A DNA stretch of 64,000 bases, taken from contig NZ_JACHVS010000001.1 of NCBI RefSeq assembly GCF_014190875.1, positions 1,860,001-1,924,000 of the forward strand. Reading direction: 5' to 3'. Source of the stretch: Paeniglutamicibacter cryotolerans (lineage in GTDB: Bacteria; Actinomycetota; Actinomycetes; Actinomycetales; Micrococcaceae). Within the stretch, counting starts at the first letter, position 1, and each line of letters begins with the position of its first letter. The notes beneath the pieces were generated by a model. That model was not told where the DNA came from. It made no database searches and saw nothing but the letters and a program-made list of their open reading frames with translations. Made by a program: the position numbers and the translations under genes. Shown here piece by piece: positions 43,375-52,496 of the stretch.

Positions 43375-43404
43375 ACTTGTCACGCCACAAGTTGGACTTG
43401 TGGC
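43375..43404. promoter_or_regulatory. LysR operator candidate with three ACTTGT/ACAAGT units
   Basis: ACTTGT (43375-43380), ACAAGT (43387-43392) and ACTTGT (43396-43401) alternate in orientation. The right pair extends to perfect 9-bp arms, GCCACAAGT and ACTTGTGGC (43384-43404), around 3 bp. It lies between the divergent TDT and LysR genes. Confidence 0.65.
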
Positions 43405-43429
43405 TCAGTTTTTTGCCTAGGAGGTTCCC

Positions 43430-44389
43430 ATTCTCAGTCGTCGGATGCCCGCACTCACCGCGTTGGAAATGCTGGTCGCGGTTCATCAAGGGGGATCGCT
43501 CTCGGCCGCCGGAAAACAGTTGGGCCTGTCGCAACAAGCCGTTTCGTCGCGGATGCGTTCCCTGGAATCCCAGATCGGGGCCGACCTCCTGGCCCGGACC
43601 CCACGCGGAACCACCCTGACCGAAAAGGGAACCTTGATCGCAGGGTGGGCCGAACAGATCCTTGCAGCGGCTGAACGGCTGGATCGGGGCATCGCTTCGA
43701 TCCGGTCGGAGGGTGTACGAGAGTTGAAGGTCGCTGCCAGCCAAACAATGGCGGAGCATCTGGTGCCCCGGTGGCTGGTGGTGCTGCGTCGTGAGCAGGA
43801 GAGCCTCGGAATCATTCCTACCGTCGTGGAGCTGAAGGTGGCCAATAGCCAGGACACGGTGTCGCTCGTGCGTTCAGGGCAAGTAGACCTTGGCTTTGTC
43901 GAAAGCCCGCAGCTTCCTTCCGACCTCAAGACCGCGGCCGTCGGGGCAGATGACCTGCTCCTTGTCGTGGCTCCTCGGCATCCCTGGGCCCGGCGCAGAC
44001 GACCGGTCACTGTGAGCGAGCTGGCTGCAACGGCCTTGGTTGCTCGGGAACAGGGCAGTGGAACCCGCGATGCCCTTGAATTCCTGCTGAGGCAGGCGGG
44101 CGCCACGACCCTGCGAGATCCCATCGTGGAGCTATCCACTGCCGCTGCGGTGCGCTCCTCGATCGCTGCCGGCACCGCACCGGGCGTGCTCAGCGCATTG
44201 GCGGTCCGAGATGACCTTGCCCTGCATCGACTCGTCGAGGTCAAGGTGGAGGGGCTCCTCCTTCGCCGCCCGTTGAACGTTATCTGGCGTACCGGAAACA
44301 TACCGCCGCAGGGCCCGGCCCGGGACTTGGCAGCCATTGCCGCCAGGGCTGTTCCGGGTTCGGGTGTGGAGGCTCAAGCGTGCGATTGA
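43430..44389 (+). CDS. LysR-family regulator, probable ATT start
   Basis: This is a LysR-type regulator of about 319 residues with N-terminal helix-turn-helix GGSLSAAGKQLGLSQQAVSSRM and a C-terminal effector domain. The first in-frame ATG (43445) is 20 nt from the Shine-Dalgarno sequence, but a perfect AGGAGG (43419-43424) stands 5 nt before an in-frame ATT at 43430. Starting there adds ILSRR before MPALTALEML, which matches the usual N-terminus of this subgroup (LSRR-PxLxALE). It probably controls the divergent TDT transporter through the ACTTGT repeats. Confidence 0.87.
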   Translation: MLSRRMPALTALEMLVAVHQGGSLSAAGKQLGLSQQAVSSRMRSLESQIGADLLARTPRGTTLTEKGTLIAGWAEQILAAAERLDRGIASIRSEGVRELKVAASQTMAEHLVPRWLVVLRREQESLGIIPTVVELKVANSQDTVSLVRSGQVDLGFVESPQLPSDLKTAAVGADDLLLVVAPRHPWARRRRPVTVSELAATALVAREQGSGTRDALEFLLRQAGATTLRDPIVELSTAAAVRSSIAAGTAPGVLSALAVRDDLALHRLVEVKVEGLLLRRPLNVIWRTGNIPPQGPARDLAAIAARAVPGSGVEAQACD

Positions 44390-44440
44390 AATGAGGGTTT
44401 CCGGTGCCGGATGTGAGGTCCCGAGGGCGCCGGGGATAAA

Positions 44441-44504
44441 CCGGAACCCATGCTTCCTCCTGCCTGAACGTGAGAGTCATGGCAGGAGGAAGCGTGGGTT
44501 CCGG
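44441..44504. repeat. Long inverted repeat (24-bp arms)
   Basis: Arms 44441-44464 and 44481-44504 pair with a single mismatch that is a G-U pair in RNA, around a 16-nt loop. It lies 51 nt after the LysR stop, between convergent genes, without a T-run. It is probably a bidirectional terminator; a mobile repeat is possible. The remaining bases to 44715 hold no gene. Confidence 0.7.
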
Positions 44505-44715
44505 GATAGTGCGATGAGGCTGTGCCGGTCAGTGAATGCGGTGTCCTGCCGAAGTAATCCCGAGCGTATCCGGACTGACTAATCCGCGCTACGGGGCACC
44601 ATCGCGTTTCAACACGTCACATTGAAGCCCTTGGCCTCCTTTGCTGTGTCAGCTGGGCCATCAGGGCCATGAAGCCGAGAATACCGCTAGCCATCAGCCA
44701 GAAGCCGGGGGCTCA

Positions 44716-46047
44716 TCAGGCGCCCTGTGGAACCACTACGCTTTCGCTACGTGTCGCGTTCAGGGGTGCTGCGGTGTGCTGGCCGGGGTTCAGCGGGACG
44801 TCTTTGAGATGGTCAAGGTAGCTGCGCTGGATCGTGATCTGTTCCGCCACGTACTTGGCATCGTGCCACACCCCCCAGATGAAGCTCGAGCCACGGTGCG
44901 ACTGCCAGGGAAGTCCCAGGAAGTAGATGCCGCTTTCCGCCGATACCCCGCGCTGGTGGTTGGCCCGGCCATGTTCGTCGAGGGCCTCGGCTGGAAGCCA
45001 GCTGTAGTCGACGGCGAATCCGGTCGCCCAGATGATCGTCGTGATCCCGGCGGCCGCCAGATCGAGATCCAGCGTCGGGTTGGTGACATCGGCTGGATCC
45101 TCGCCCAGGATCCGGGCCTCGGGCTCTTCGGGGAAGTCGAGGCCATTGCGTTGGATGTATGCATCGGCCTCATCCAGCACGGAGAGGTAATTCGCGTCGC
45201 CATTGGCGATATTCCGGGCCAAGTCCGGTGCGAATGACAGGATTCCGTTGTTGTAGGACCGGGTCCGGCCCACCAGCTTGATGCCGCTGGCGGCCAAGGT
45301 CCGGAAGTCCACCGTCAGGCCGCCGTTGGCGCCGCTGACGGCAATGGTGACATGTTCGGCGCCCTTGGGTGGTGTCGCAACCGACCATTTGTCCAGCACG
45401 CCGAGCCACCAGCAGAAGTCCTTGCCGCGGTACTGGCGCGGCGGCCGGTCGTGCGGGCCGACCGACAGGGTGACCTGGCGGCCCGAGCGGCGCAGCTCGT
45501 CGGCGATCTGCACGCCCGAGGAGCCCGCTCCCACGACCATGATGCCGCCGGCGGGCAACTGCTGGGGGTTGCGGTAGGAACTGGAGTGCAGCTGGGTCAG
45601 CCCGCTGGCTTCGGGAACCACGGCAGGGATCACCGGACGCTGGAAGGGTCCCGTTGCTGCCACGACGTATCGGGCATCGTAGGTCCCGGCCGAGGTTTCA
45701 ACCTGGAAGCCGGGCTTGCCCTCATGCCGGCGTACGGAGGTGACCTCTACTCCGCAGTGGATCGGGGCATCGAACTTCTTCGCGTAAGCCGCGAAATAGT
45801 CGGCAACGCGGTCCTTGGGTGTGAACCCGTCGGGGTTGACATCCTCGAAGGTCATGCCGGGAAAGCGATCATGCCATGCAGGTCCGTTGGCCACCAGCGA
45901 ATCCCACCGTCCAGAGCGCCAGCGCTCGGCCACCCGGTCCCGCTCCAAGACGACGTGCGGGACGCCGCGCGATGTCAGGTGCTCACTCATCGCCACGCCG
46001 GCCTGGCCGGCGCCGACGATGAGGACTTCGGTCTGATGGCTCGACAT
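44716..46047 (-). CDS. Flavin-dependent monooxygenase-like (FMO/YUCCA-type) protein
   Basis: This 443-residue flavoprotein has two dinucleotide-binding motifs: VGAGQAG at the N-terminus for FAD and VGAGSSG (about residue 170) for NADPH. It has the FMO-type IIWATGFAVDYSW motif late. The group oxidises N, S or carbonyl compounds and includes bacterial relatives of YUCCA. The ATG at 46047 is 5 nt after GGAGG. It is divergent from the MFS/M20D pair. The reaction cannot be deduced from sequence. Confidence 0.85.
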   Translation of the reverse strand: MSSHQTEVLIVGAGQAGVAMSEHLTSRGVPHVVLERDRVAERWRSGRWDSLVANGPAWHDRFPGMTFEDVNPDGFTPKDRVADYFAAYAKKFDAPIHCGVEVTSVRRHEGKPGFQVETSAGTYDARYVVAATGPFQRPVIPAVVPEASGLTQLHSSSYRNPQQLPAGGIMVVGAGSSGVQIADELRRSGRQVTLSVGPHDRPPRQYRGKDFCWWLGVLDKWSVATPPKGAEHVTIAVSGANGGLTVDFRTLAASGIKLVGRTRSYNNGILSFAPDLARNIANGDANYLSVLDEADAYIQRNGLDFPEEPEARILGEDPADVTNPTLDLDLAAAGITTIIWATGFAVDYSWLPAEALDEHGRANHQRGVSAESGIYFLGLPWQSHRGSSFIWGVWHDAKYVAEQITIQRSYLDHLKDVPLNPGQHTAAPLNATRSESVVVPQGA

Positions 46048-46534
46048 GCCAACCTCCATTGCTAAGAATTCGCTGAACTGATGTGACGATGGACCGTCGG
46101 TGCTTCAGTGGAATGGGCCCCGGGAGGCTTTTCGTCCATCTGCTTATATTCAGGAAACCGCATGCCCGGGCATCTTTCAAACATCCATTCAAGGTCAACC
46201 ACATCGATTTTCCAGATGCAGTCGACTGTCGAGTCTCGGCGACGCACTTCACCGGCATTCCGAGTCCGATTACTCCCCGGAAGGGGCTGGGCCCGCAAGA
46301 TACAGGGTGGATTTCGACCTCGGCTGGCTGCGTACCCGGAGAGTGGACTTTCAGGTGCATCCGTTATCCTTGACCAGTTCTCAGCTGCGGTGTTTCGAAC
46401 GACATGGGCGTTAATTCGTGATGAATCAAGGTTTGTGGAAGTCCGGCGGGACTGTCGTGGGAACGGAATCCGGTACCAGTCGATTGATTTGCGCCACATC
46501 CCGGGTGTGAGCAGCCCCGAAGCATGAGGAACAC
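46048..46534. other. Intergenic region between divergent FMO and MFS genes
   Basis: These 487 bases hold no gene I accept. An imperfect inverted repeat, TTAATTC (46411-46417) and GAATCAA (46423-46429), may be an operator of the MFS gene. GC content is lower here than in the flanking genes. Confidence 0.4.
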
Positions 46535-47956
46535 ATGACAAGCACTCGCCCTGCCCCGAGGGCCGCGGATATCACCCGCCGCTCGATCATTGGCATGATC
46601 ATCGCCATGGCCCTGATCGAATCCCTGAGCGGGGTTACCCAGGGATTCCTGAACCCCATCCTGCCGGCACTCGGGCCGGTCCTGAACATTGACGATCCGA
46701 CGATCAACGGGATCTTCCTGATCTCCAACCTGAGCTTCGCCGTGCTCACCCCGATCATTTCCCGTCTCGGGGACAGCTATGGCTATCGGTTGGTGTTGCG
46801 TTGTTCCACGCTCGTGGTGGTTCTCGGCGTCTTCATGATGGCGTTGTGGCCGACCCTCTGGACGGTGACCATCGGAGTGGTCATGCTCACCTGCGTGGTC
46901 GGGTTCATCCCGTTGATGATGGGCATTCTTCGCGTGACCAGCCCGAAGCACACCCGTACCGGTGTTTCGGTGATGATCGGGATGCTGATGATCATGGTCG
47001 GTGGCGGCGGACTGCTGGCCGGGATCGTGGGAGTGAACGATCCGACCCGGGGATTCTGGGTCGGGGTGCCCTTCGCCCTGGTGGCGTTGGCCTGCTCCTT
47101 CCTGCTGCCCGATGCCGGTACGCCGTCCCGGGAGGGGCTCGCCCTGGGCCCATTGATGGCCTGTTCGGTGGGCCTGATCGGATTCGTGGCGGCCCTGTCC
47201 ATGGGCCCGGACTGGGGCTGGACCAACGCCAAGACCATCGGATCCGGGGTCCTGGGCCTGGTCTTGCTGCTGATCTGGATCAAGCTCGATTTCCGCCGCG
47301 CGGAAGGCGTCCCGCCGTTCATCGACCTGCGGATGCTGTTGAACCCGAGCATCCGGACCGTTTCGACCGCAACGTTCCTCTTTGGCTTCGCTTCGGTCAG
47401 CTACATGGGCACGAACGGCATCTTCCTGCATGCCGAGGCCTCGAGTGCAGGCTACGGCTTCGGGCTGAGCCCACTGGATATCGCCATCATCTTGGCAGCG
47501 ACCTCCGTCCTGTCACTGCTTTCCTCTTTGTTCACCGCGAAGGCGATGAGCCTGTTCGGCGAACGGACCACGCTGGTCTTCGCCGGATTCCTGCTGGCCG
47601 CCAGCTTCATCGTGATGCTGTCCGCCCGGGCCAACTTGGTGGGCTACATTGCCGGGTTCTCCCTATTCATGCTGAGCATGGGCATCTATCAGGCCGCCAC
47701 CCGGTCGCTGTCCGTCGAGGGGGTTCCGGTGGAAGAAACCTCATCGGCCGCCGGACTGAACGAGTTGGCGCTGAGCGTGGGAATTGCCGTGGGTGCAGCT
47801 ATCGTGAAAATGATTTCCTCGGCCAATGTGCTGGAGGGAAAAATTACCCTGACCGGGCTGAACGCCATATGGCTGTCCCTGGCAGCCGCGGCCCTGCTGG
47901 CGGCGCTGGCGGCGGCCCGATATCCGCACCGACAGACAACGGAGAGCAAGCCATGA
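46535..47956 (+). CDS. MFS transporter (14-helix DHA2-like)
   Basis: This 473-residue major facilitator protein has about fourteen predicted helices, as in QacA/EmrB-type carriers. The loop after helix 2 reads SRLGDSYGYRLVLR, a variant of the MFS motif A. It overlaps the M20D amidohydrolase gene (ATGA), so it probably imports that enzyme's substrate or exports its product. The start follows GAGGAACAC. Drug efflux is the default family role, but the coupling argues for a catabolic one. Confidence 0.88.
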   Translation: MTSTRPAPRAADITRRSIIGMIIAMALIESLSGVTQGFLNPILPALGPVLNIDDPTINGIFLISNLSFAVLTPIISRLGDSYGYRLVLRCSTLVVVLGVFMMALWPTLWTVTIGVVMLTCVVGFIPLMMGILRVTSPKHTRTGVSVMIGMLMIMVGGGGLLAGIVGVNDPTRGFWVGVPFALVALACSFLLPDAGTPSREGLALGPLMACSVGLIGFVAALSMGPDWGWTNAKTIGSGVLGLVLLLIWIKLDFRRAEGVPPFIDLRMLLNPSIRTVSTATFLFGFASVSYMGTNGIFLHAEASSAGYGFGLSPLDIAIILAATSVLSLLSSLFTAKAMSLFGERTTLVFAGFLLAASFIVMLSARANLVGYIAGFSLFMLSMGIYQAATRSLSVEGVPVEETSSAAGLNELALSVGIAVGAAIVKMISSANVLEGKITLTGLNAIWLSLAAAALLAALAAARYPHRQTTESKP

Positions 47957-49113
47957 GCACCGACGAGGCACGGGCGCAGCGGATCACCGCGGCACTGGAA
48001 CACTGGAAAGCCGACCTGCTGCAACTCAGCCATGAGATCCACGCCGATCCGGAACTGAGCGGCCAGGAATTCCGGGCCGCTCAGCGGGTTTCGAACCTTC
48101 TGGAAAAGGCCGGCTTCGGCTTCGATGCCCAGCAGCCGCAGCTGGCCACCGCCTTTTCCGCCCGGCACGGAAATGGTGAACTCGTCGCGGCCTTCTGCGT
48201 TGAATACGACGCGCTTCCGGGCATCGGGCATGCCTGTGGCCATAACGTGAACGCAGCCGCCGCAGTCGGGGCGGCACTGGGGCTGGCGGCGGTGGCCGGG
48301 GAACTGGGCATCACCGTGAAAGTGCTCGGAACCCCGGCGGAGGAGACCACCGGTGGGAAGGTCGAGCTGATCAAGGAGGGGTTCTTCGATGACGTCTCGC
48401 TGGCCATGATGGCCCATGCGGGAGCCGATGACATCGTGGGTGGTTCATCCCTGGCCATTTGCATGTGGGATGCGTTGTATACGGGAAAGCCGGCCCATGC
48501 GGCATTGGCCCCCGAGGAGGGGATCAACGCGCTCGATGCCATGGTCATCGCCCAGACCGCCATCGCCCTGGCCCGGCAACAACTTCCCGCCGGTTCGGTG
48601 GTGTCGATGATCGTGACCGAGGGCGGTAGCGCCGCGAACGTCATTCCCGACCGGGCCCGTGCAAACATTGAAATGCGTGCCGAGTCGGTGGAGACCCTGC
48701 GCCGAATCGAGGCCAGGGTCAGGCGCTGTCTGGAAGCCGGAGCGCATGGCACCGGGGCCGCGCTGGATATCAGGGAGGTCGGCAACGAGTACGCCGACCT
48801 GCGCCAGGATCGCTTCCTGGCCGGGGCCTACCAGCGGGCACTAGGTGCCCGGGAACGCGACGTTCTCTACGATGAGCGGGCCCTGGCCTCCACCGACATG
48901 GGCAACGTCTCCCACCTGGTGCCGACCATCCACCCGGTCATCGGCTACGAGGTCGGGGGCGCGGTACACCACACGGCCGAATTCACTGCCTTCGGCACCT
49001 CGGCATCGGCAGATAAGGCCATCATGGACGCCGCCTTCGGGATGGCCATGGCCGCCGCTGCGGCGGCAGCTGATCCGGTCGAACGGGAGCGGTTGTTGGC
49101 TGCCAAGGACTGA
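47953..49113 (+). CDS. M20D amidohydrolase (AbgA/ILR1-like)
   Basis: This 386-residue enzyme cleaves N-acyl amino acids or similar conjugates. Motifs: EIHADPELSGQE, VEYDALPGIGHACGHNVNAAA with the metal Cys-Gly-His, GTPAEETTGGK with the catalytic Glu, and late GGAVHHTAEFTA. The family includes aminobenzoyl-glutamate hydrolase, hippurate hydrolase and the auxin-conjugate hydrolases. It is translationally coupled to the MFS gene. A paralogue is encoded at 62957-64000. Confidence 0.9.
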   Translation: MSTDEARAQRITAALEHWKADLLQLSHEIHADPELSGQEFRAAQRVSNLLEKAGFGFDAQQPQLATAFSARHGNGELVAAFCVEYDALPGIGHACGHNVNAAAAVGAALGLAAVAGELGITVKVLGTPAEETTGGKVELIKEGFFDDVSLAMMAHAGADDIVGGSSLAICMWDALYTGKPAHAALAPEEGINALDAMVIAQTAIALARQQLPAGSVVSMIVTEGGSAANVIPDRARANIEMRAESVETLRRIEARVRRCLEAGAHGTGAALDIREVGNEYADLRQDRFLAGAYQRALGARERDVLYDERALASTDMGNVSHLVPTIHPVIGYEVGGAVHHTAEFTAFGTSASADKAIMDAAFGMAMAAAAAAADPVERERLLAAKD

Positions 49114-49271
49114 TGCTTACCGCGATGGCCGACGGCGCGGCACGGCCAGGAGGACGGTGCCTACCGTGCCCAGGTCGAGCAGGGCATCCGCACGGCGAAC
49201 GGAAAGCCGGCACGTGCAAGGCCTCCAGTGCCGCGGCAAGGTTGCGCAGGCGTCCATTGCCGGGCAGACGG

Positions 49272-49311
49272 CAGGGGTGGTCAACCACTCGAATGTGGTT
49301 GACCACCCCTG
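49272..49311. terminator. Perfect 17-bp-arm hairpin between convergent genes
   Basis: Arms 49272-49288 and 49295-49311 are perfectly complementary around TCGAAT. It lies between the M20D and monooxygenase genes and can act on both strands, though no T-run follows on either side. Confidence 0.7.
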
Positions 49312-49349
49312 GTCCAGGCATCATTCACGCGATGCCGGACTAGCCGGCA

Positions 49350-50540
49350 TCAGACGGCCCGGGTGTCCACCTCGAGTCCGACGATCAGCCGCCCATACAT
49401 TTCTGCGGCTGGATCAACATCGCAGACGGCGTGATGCGAAGCCACATGGACATTGCGGAAGGTGGCAAGGAACTCGCTGTTGTTGTAGATGACACCGCCG
49501 CCGGCGGCATCGTACAGCGTGGTGACGGCCCGGCGAAGCACATCGATTGCGTGTACCGCCTGCCATTTGATGGTGGCCCGGTCTTCCAAAGTCGAGGCGC
49601 CATCACCGCGGACAATTGCGTCGAATCGATCCGCAGCATCCTTGAGCAGCATTTCCGCGGACTTGATCTCCGCGGCCACTTTTGCGATGCGGATCATTTG
49701 GGCCTGGGAATCGGACTTCGAACGCCCCGTATAGCGTTCCGTGCGTTGGCGAATCCGTTCGACATAGAGCTCCAGGGCCCGCTTGGCGGCGCCGAGGACC
49801 GTCCCGGAGACCAGGAGCGGCAGTGCCGATACGACGGGCATCTTATAGAGATTTGTCGTTTGCCGTTGGGCGGCATCGGATACGGAGCTTCGATCGGCCG
49901 GGATCGAGACCCGTTCATCGGGCACGAAAACGTCCACCAGTTCCACATCCGGGGACCCGGATGAACGCATCCCGAGCGTGTCCCAGTTGCCGAGCTGCTT
50001 GACCTCTGATGCGGGGCAGTACATGGACAACATGTCCCCGCGCTGGCCTTCCTCGCCTTCGGCGAAGGTGAGGAAAGAGAACCATGACGCATGCTGGATA
50101 CCGCTGATGAATCCGAAGCGACCGGAAACCTGCCAGCCCCCGGGCACCTTTCTGGCCAATCCGTTGGGAACGATTGCTCCGGAGACGATCGCGCCGGGAT
50201 TTTCACCGAAAATCTCATCCTGGATGCTCTCGTCCTGACGGCCCACCTGCCAAGCATTGCCGTTGGCGATCATGATGTGCCAGGCGGATCCCGGACAGCC
50301 TTCGCCAATGATGCTCGCGGCTTCGAAGACCGATGCAATGTTTCCTTCCCAGCCGCCACACCGTCGTGGCGTCATGATCTGGAAGAGACCCGCATCCTGG
50401 AGTGCATGGAAGGAATCGGCACTCAGGTACCCGAGCCGGTCCGATTCCGGAGCGTTGCTTCGGACCCTTTCGACAATTGATCGGGCCGACGTCAGGATTT
50501 CTGTGTGGCTGGGGATGGAAGCGGAAACGACGGTTTTCAT
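49350..50540 (-). CDS. Acyl-CoA-dehydrogenase-like flavin monooxygenase (oxygenase component)
   Basis: This 396-residue group-D flavin monooxygenase belongs with HsaA, DszC and IacA rather than true dehydrogenases. The N-terminal helical domain has LQDAGLFQIMTPRRCGGWEG, the middle has SGSAWHIMI-like and GGWQVSGRFGFISGIQHASW flavin and substrate segments, and the C-terminus has the HAVCDVDPAAEMYGRL segment. Such enzymes need reduced flavin from a partner. No separate reductase lies beside it, but the StyA2B fusion 7 kb away contains one. The ATG at 50540 follows AAAGGA. An indole- or auxin-type substrate is a hypothesis. Confidence 0.85.
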   Translation of the reverse strand: MKTVVSASIPSHTEILTSARSIVERVRSNAPESDRLGYLSADSFHALQDAGLFQIMTPRRCGGWEGNIASVFEAASIIGEGCPGSAWHIMIANGNAWQVGRQDESIQDEIFGENPGAIVSGAIVPNGLARKVPGGWQVSGRFGFISGIQHASWFSFLTFAEGEEGQRGDMLSMYCPASEVKQLGNWDTLGMRSSGSPDVELVDVFVPDERVSIPADRSSVSDAAQRQTTNLYKMPVVSALPLLVSGTVLGAAKRALELYVERIRQRTERYTGRSKSDSQAQMIRIAKVAAEIKSAEMLLKDAADRFDAIVRGDGASTLEDRATIKWQAVHAIDVLRRAVTTLYDAAGGGVIYNNSEFLATFRNVHVASHHAVCDVDPAAEMYGRLIVGLEVDTRAV

Positions 50541-50583
50541 GTGAATCCTTTCGGTAGTCAATCGGCCGCGCAGGGCAGGTCGA

Positions 50584-52488
50584 TCAGAGCAGTTCTTTGA
50601 GGGAATCGAGAGCACCGGTGATTTGCTCGCTGGTGCCGACCGACATGCGGATTTTGGTGGGAAACCCCAGCTGGGTTCCGGGGCGGACAATGTAGCCCCG
50701 TTCCTTCAGCGAGGCAAAGGCGTTCTCTGCTCCACCGGGAGCATCAAAAAGTACGAAGTTGGATTGAGAGGGGTAGTACCCAAGGCCATGCAGACGACAG
50801 AAATCCTCGATGCTGGACCGTTCCCGGGCATTGCGTTCGCGGCTTTGCTCGAGGAAGCCGGTGTCCTTCAAGGAGGCGAGTGCCGCCGCCTGTGCCAAGG
50901 ACGAGGTGTTGAAGGGGCTGCGCACGGTGTTGAGCAGGTTGGCCACCTTCTCGCCAGCGATGCCGTAGCCGATCCGGATCGCCGCAAGACCATGTATCTT
51001 CGAAAAAGTCCGGGTCATAATCAAGTTGGGGTAGGTCCGCGTCAGCGCCGCGGCATCTGGGAAGTCGGGCGCGGTCACGTACTCGGCATATGCCTCATCG
51101 ACGACAACGACCACGTCCTTGGGGACCGCCGCCATCAGGTCATTGAAACCTGCGGCATCGAGGTAGGCCCCGGTCGGGTTGTTGGGGTTGCAGACCCAGA
51201 TGACTGACGCACCTGGTGCCATGGCGGCCAGTGCGATGGGATCCGTCCGTCCGTCTTCAAGCGGCACCGGGATGTACTTGGCTCCCGTGGACAGGGTGTG
51301 CGCCCGATATTGGGCGAAGGTTGGTTCGCAGGCCACGGCCGTTCGGCCAGGTCCCAGGAACGCCCGTGCAATCATCAAGAGCACTTCGTCGGAGCCGTTT
51401 CCGAAGACGAGTTGGTTCTCCTTGACGCCATGGAGTTCTGCTACCGCAGTACGTAATGCTCCGGCGGTGACCTCGGGATACACGGAGAGGGAGGTGGCTG
51501 CCGAAGCGACCGCTTCGGAGGCGAGCTTGGAGCAGCCATAGGGGTTCTCATTGGATGCCAGCTTATGAACCGTCTCGAGACCCGTCTGTGCTTGGACTAC
51601 CTTGGCTGATTCTCCCGCACGGTAGGGCGTCAGTGAGGCCAGGGAGGGCACCGGAAGGACCTCTAATTCGGGTTCCAGCTGAATGATTTGGTGGTTTTCG
51701 GTCGTGGTATCCAAAGACATCTCCAATAGCAACGAGTTCGGTGAGTCGCCCAAGTCCGATACCAGAAGGGCTTTGGCCGCATCGACGAGATGCAGGTGCG
51801 CTGCCCGGGAAGCACGTTCGCGATCGCCGGCCTCGATCGCGTCCAGAATGGCGTAGTGTGCTTCGACCGCAAGACGTGGACTGGTTGGTTGTGCAAGTGC
51901 TTCCTCGCGCAACCGAGTCATCCCGGCTTTAAGCTGGCTCATGAAATCGGCGAGAAGGGGGCTGCGGGCAGCACTCAGCACTGCGGCATGGAAGTCGATG
52001 TCCCCTTGTTCTCCGGACTCGCCCAACGCGAGTTCGTCTTCCATCCTGCGCAGTGATGCCCGGATCGCGATGAGGTCCGCAGGAGTCCGCCGCTCAGCCG
52101 CAATGCCCGTCATATAGGGCTCGATGGCAAACCGTGCCTCCATCACATACGGCAGTTGTTCACTGGAGTCGATGAGTGCATCGGCCATTTCCGAGGCCAC
52201 CTGGCTCGGTTCGCTGCCCACGAGGTAGGCCCCTGACCCGTGCCTGATCTCAATCAATCCCTGTGCTTCCAGGGCCGACATGGCCTGTCGGAGCGAGTGC
52301 CTGCTCACTCCCAGGTGGGCCGATAGGACCCGTTCGGAGGGCAGCTGATCCCCGATCGTCAGCATTTTGTCATTGACGAGCTGGATCACGCGGTCCCGGA
52401 CCTGCTGGTAGAGGGGGCGGCGGGATATTGGCTCTACGGTGCTGTCAGAGTCTGTTTCGACGACGGAATCCCACGTTATCTTCTGCAT
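50584..52488 (-). CDS. GntR wHTH-FCD regulator fused to HisC-like aminotransferase
   Basis: One uninterrupted frame of about 634 residues holds two proteins. Residues about 24-90 are a GntR winged helix (RPLYQQVRDRVIQLVNDK, LPSERVLSAHLGVSRHSLRQAM) and about 100-250 a FadR-type FCD domain (PYVMEARFAIEPYMTGIAAERR, DFHAAVLSAARSPLLADF). After a linker, about 280-634 are a fold-type I, HisC-like aminotransferase with KLASNENPYG, WVCNPNNPTGAY, VVDEAYAEY and PLP Lys about 497 in FSKIHGLAAIRIGY. MocR regulators join a wHTH to an aminotransferase but lack FCD. The internal ATG at 51720 touches GGAG with no spacing, so a separate enzyme is unlikely. ATGs at 52488 and 52497 are possible starts. Confidence 0.88.
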   Translation of the reverse strand: MQKITWDSVVETDSDSTVEPISRRPLYQQVRDRVIQLVNDKMLTIGDQLPSERVLSAHLGVSRHSLRQAMSALEAQGLIEIRHGSGAYLVGSEPSQVASEMADALIDSSEQLPYVMEARFAIEPYMTGIAAERRTPADLIAIRASLRRMEDELALGESGEQGDIDFHAAVLSAARSPLLADFMSQLKAGMTRLREEALAQPTSPRLAVEAHYAILDAIEAGDRERASRAAHLHLVDAAKALLVSDLGDSPNSLLLEMSLDTTTENHQIIQLEPELEVLPVPSLASLTPYRAGESAKVVQAQTGLETVHKLASNENPYGCSKLASEAVASAATSLSVYPEVTAGALRTAVAELHGVKENQLVFGNGSDEVLLMIARAFLGPGRTAVACEPTFAQYRAHTLSTGAKYIPVPLEDGRTDPIALAAMAPGASVIWVCNPNNPTGAYLDAAGFNDLMAAVPKDVVVVVDEAYAEYVTAPDFPDAAALTRTYPNLIMTRTFSKIHGLAAIRIGYGIAGEKVANLLNTVRSPFNTSSLAQAAALASLKDTGFLEQSRERNARERSSIEDFCRLHGLGYYPSQSNFVLFDAPGGAENAFASLKERGYIVRPGTQLGFPTKIRMSVGTSEQITGALDSLKELL

Positions 52489-52496
52489 GGACCACA

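Noticed and set aside
44441..49311. Possible CRISPR or repeat array from several long inverted repeats
   Set aside because: The repeats differ in sequence, are single copies and lie at gene ends; they are hairpins, not arrays.
51718..51720. Separate internal start for the aminotransferase half of the fusion
   Set aside because: GGAG touches the ATG with no spacing and there is no stop between the two parts, so a single fused product is preferred, though an extra internal product cannot be excluded.
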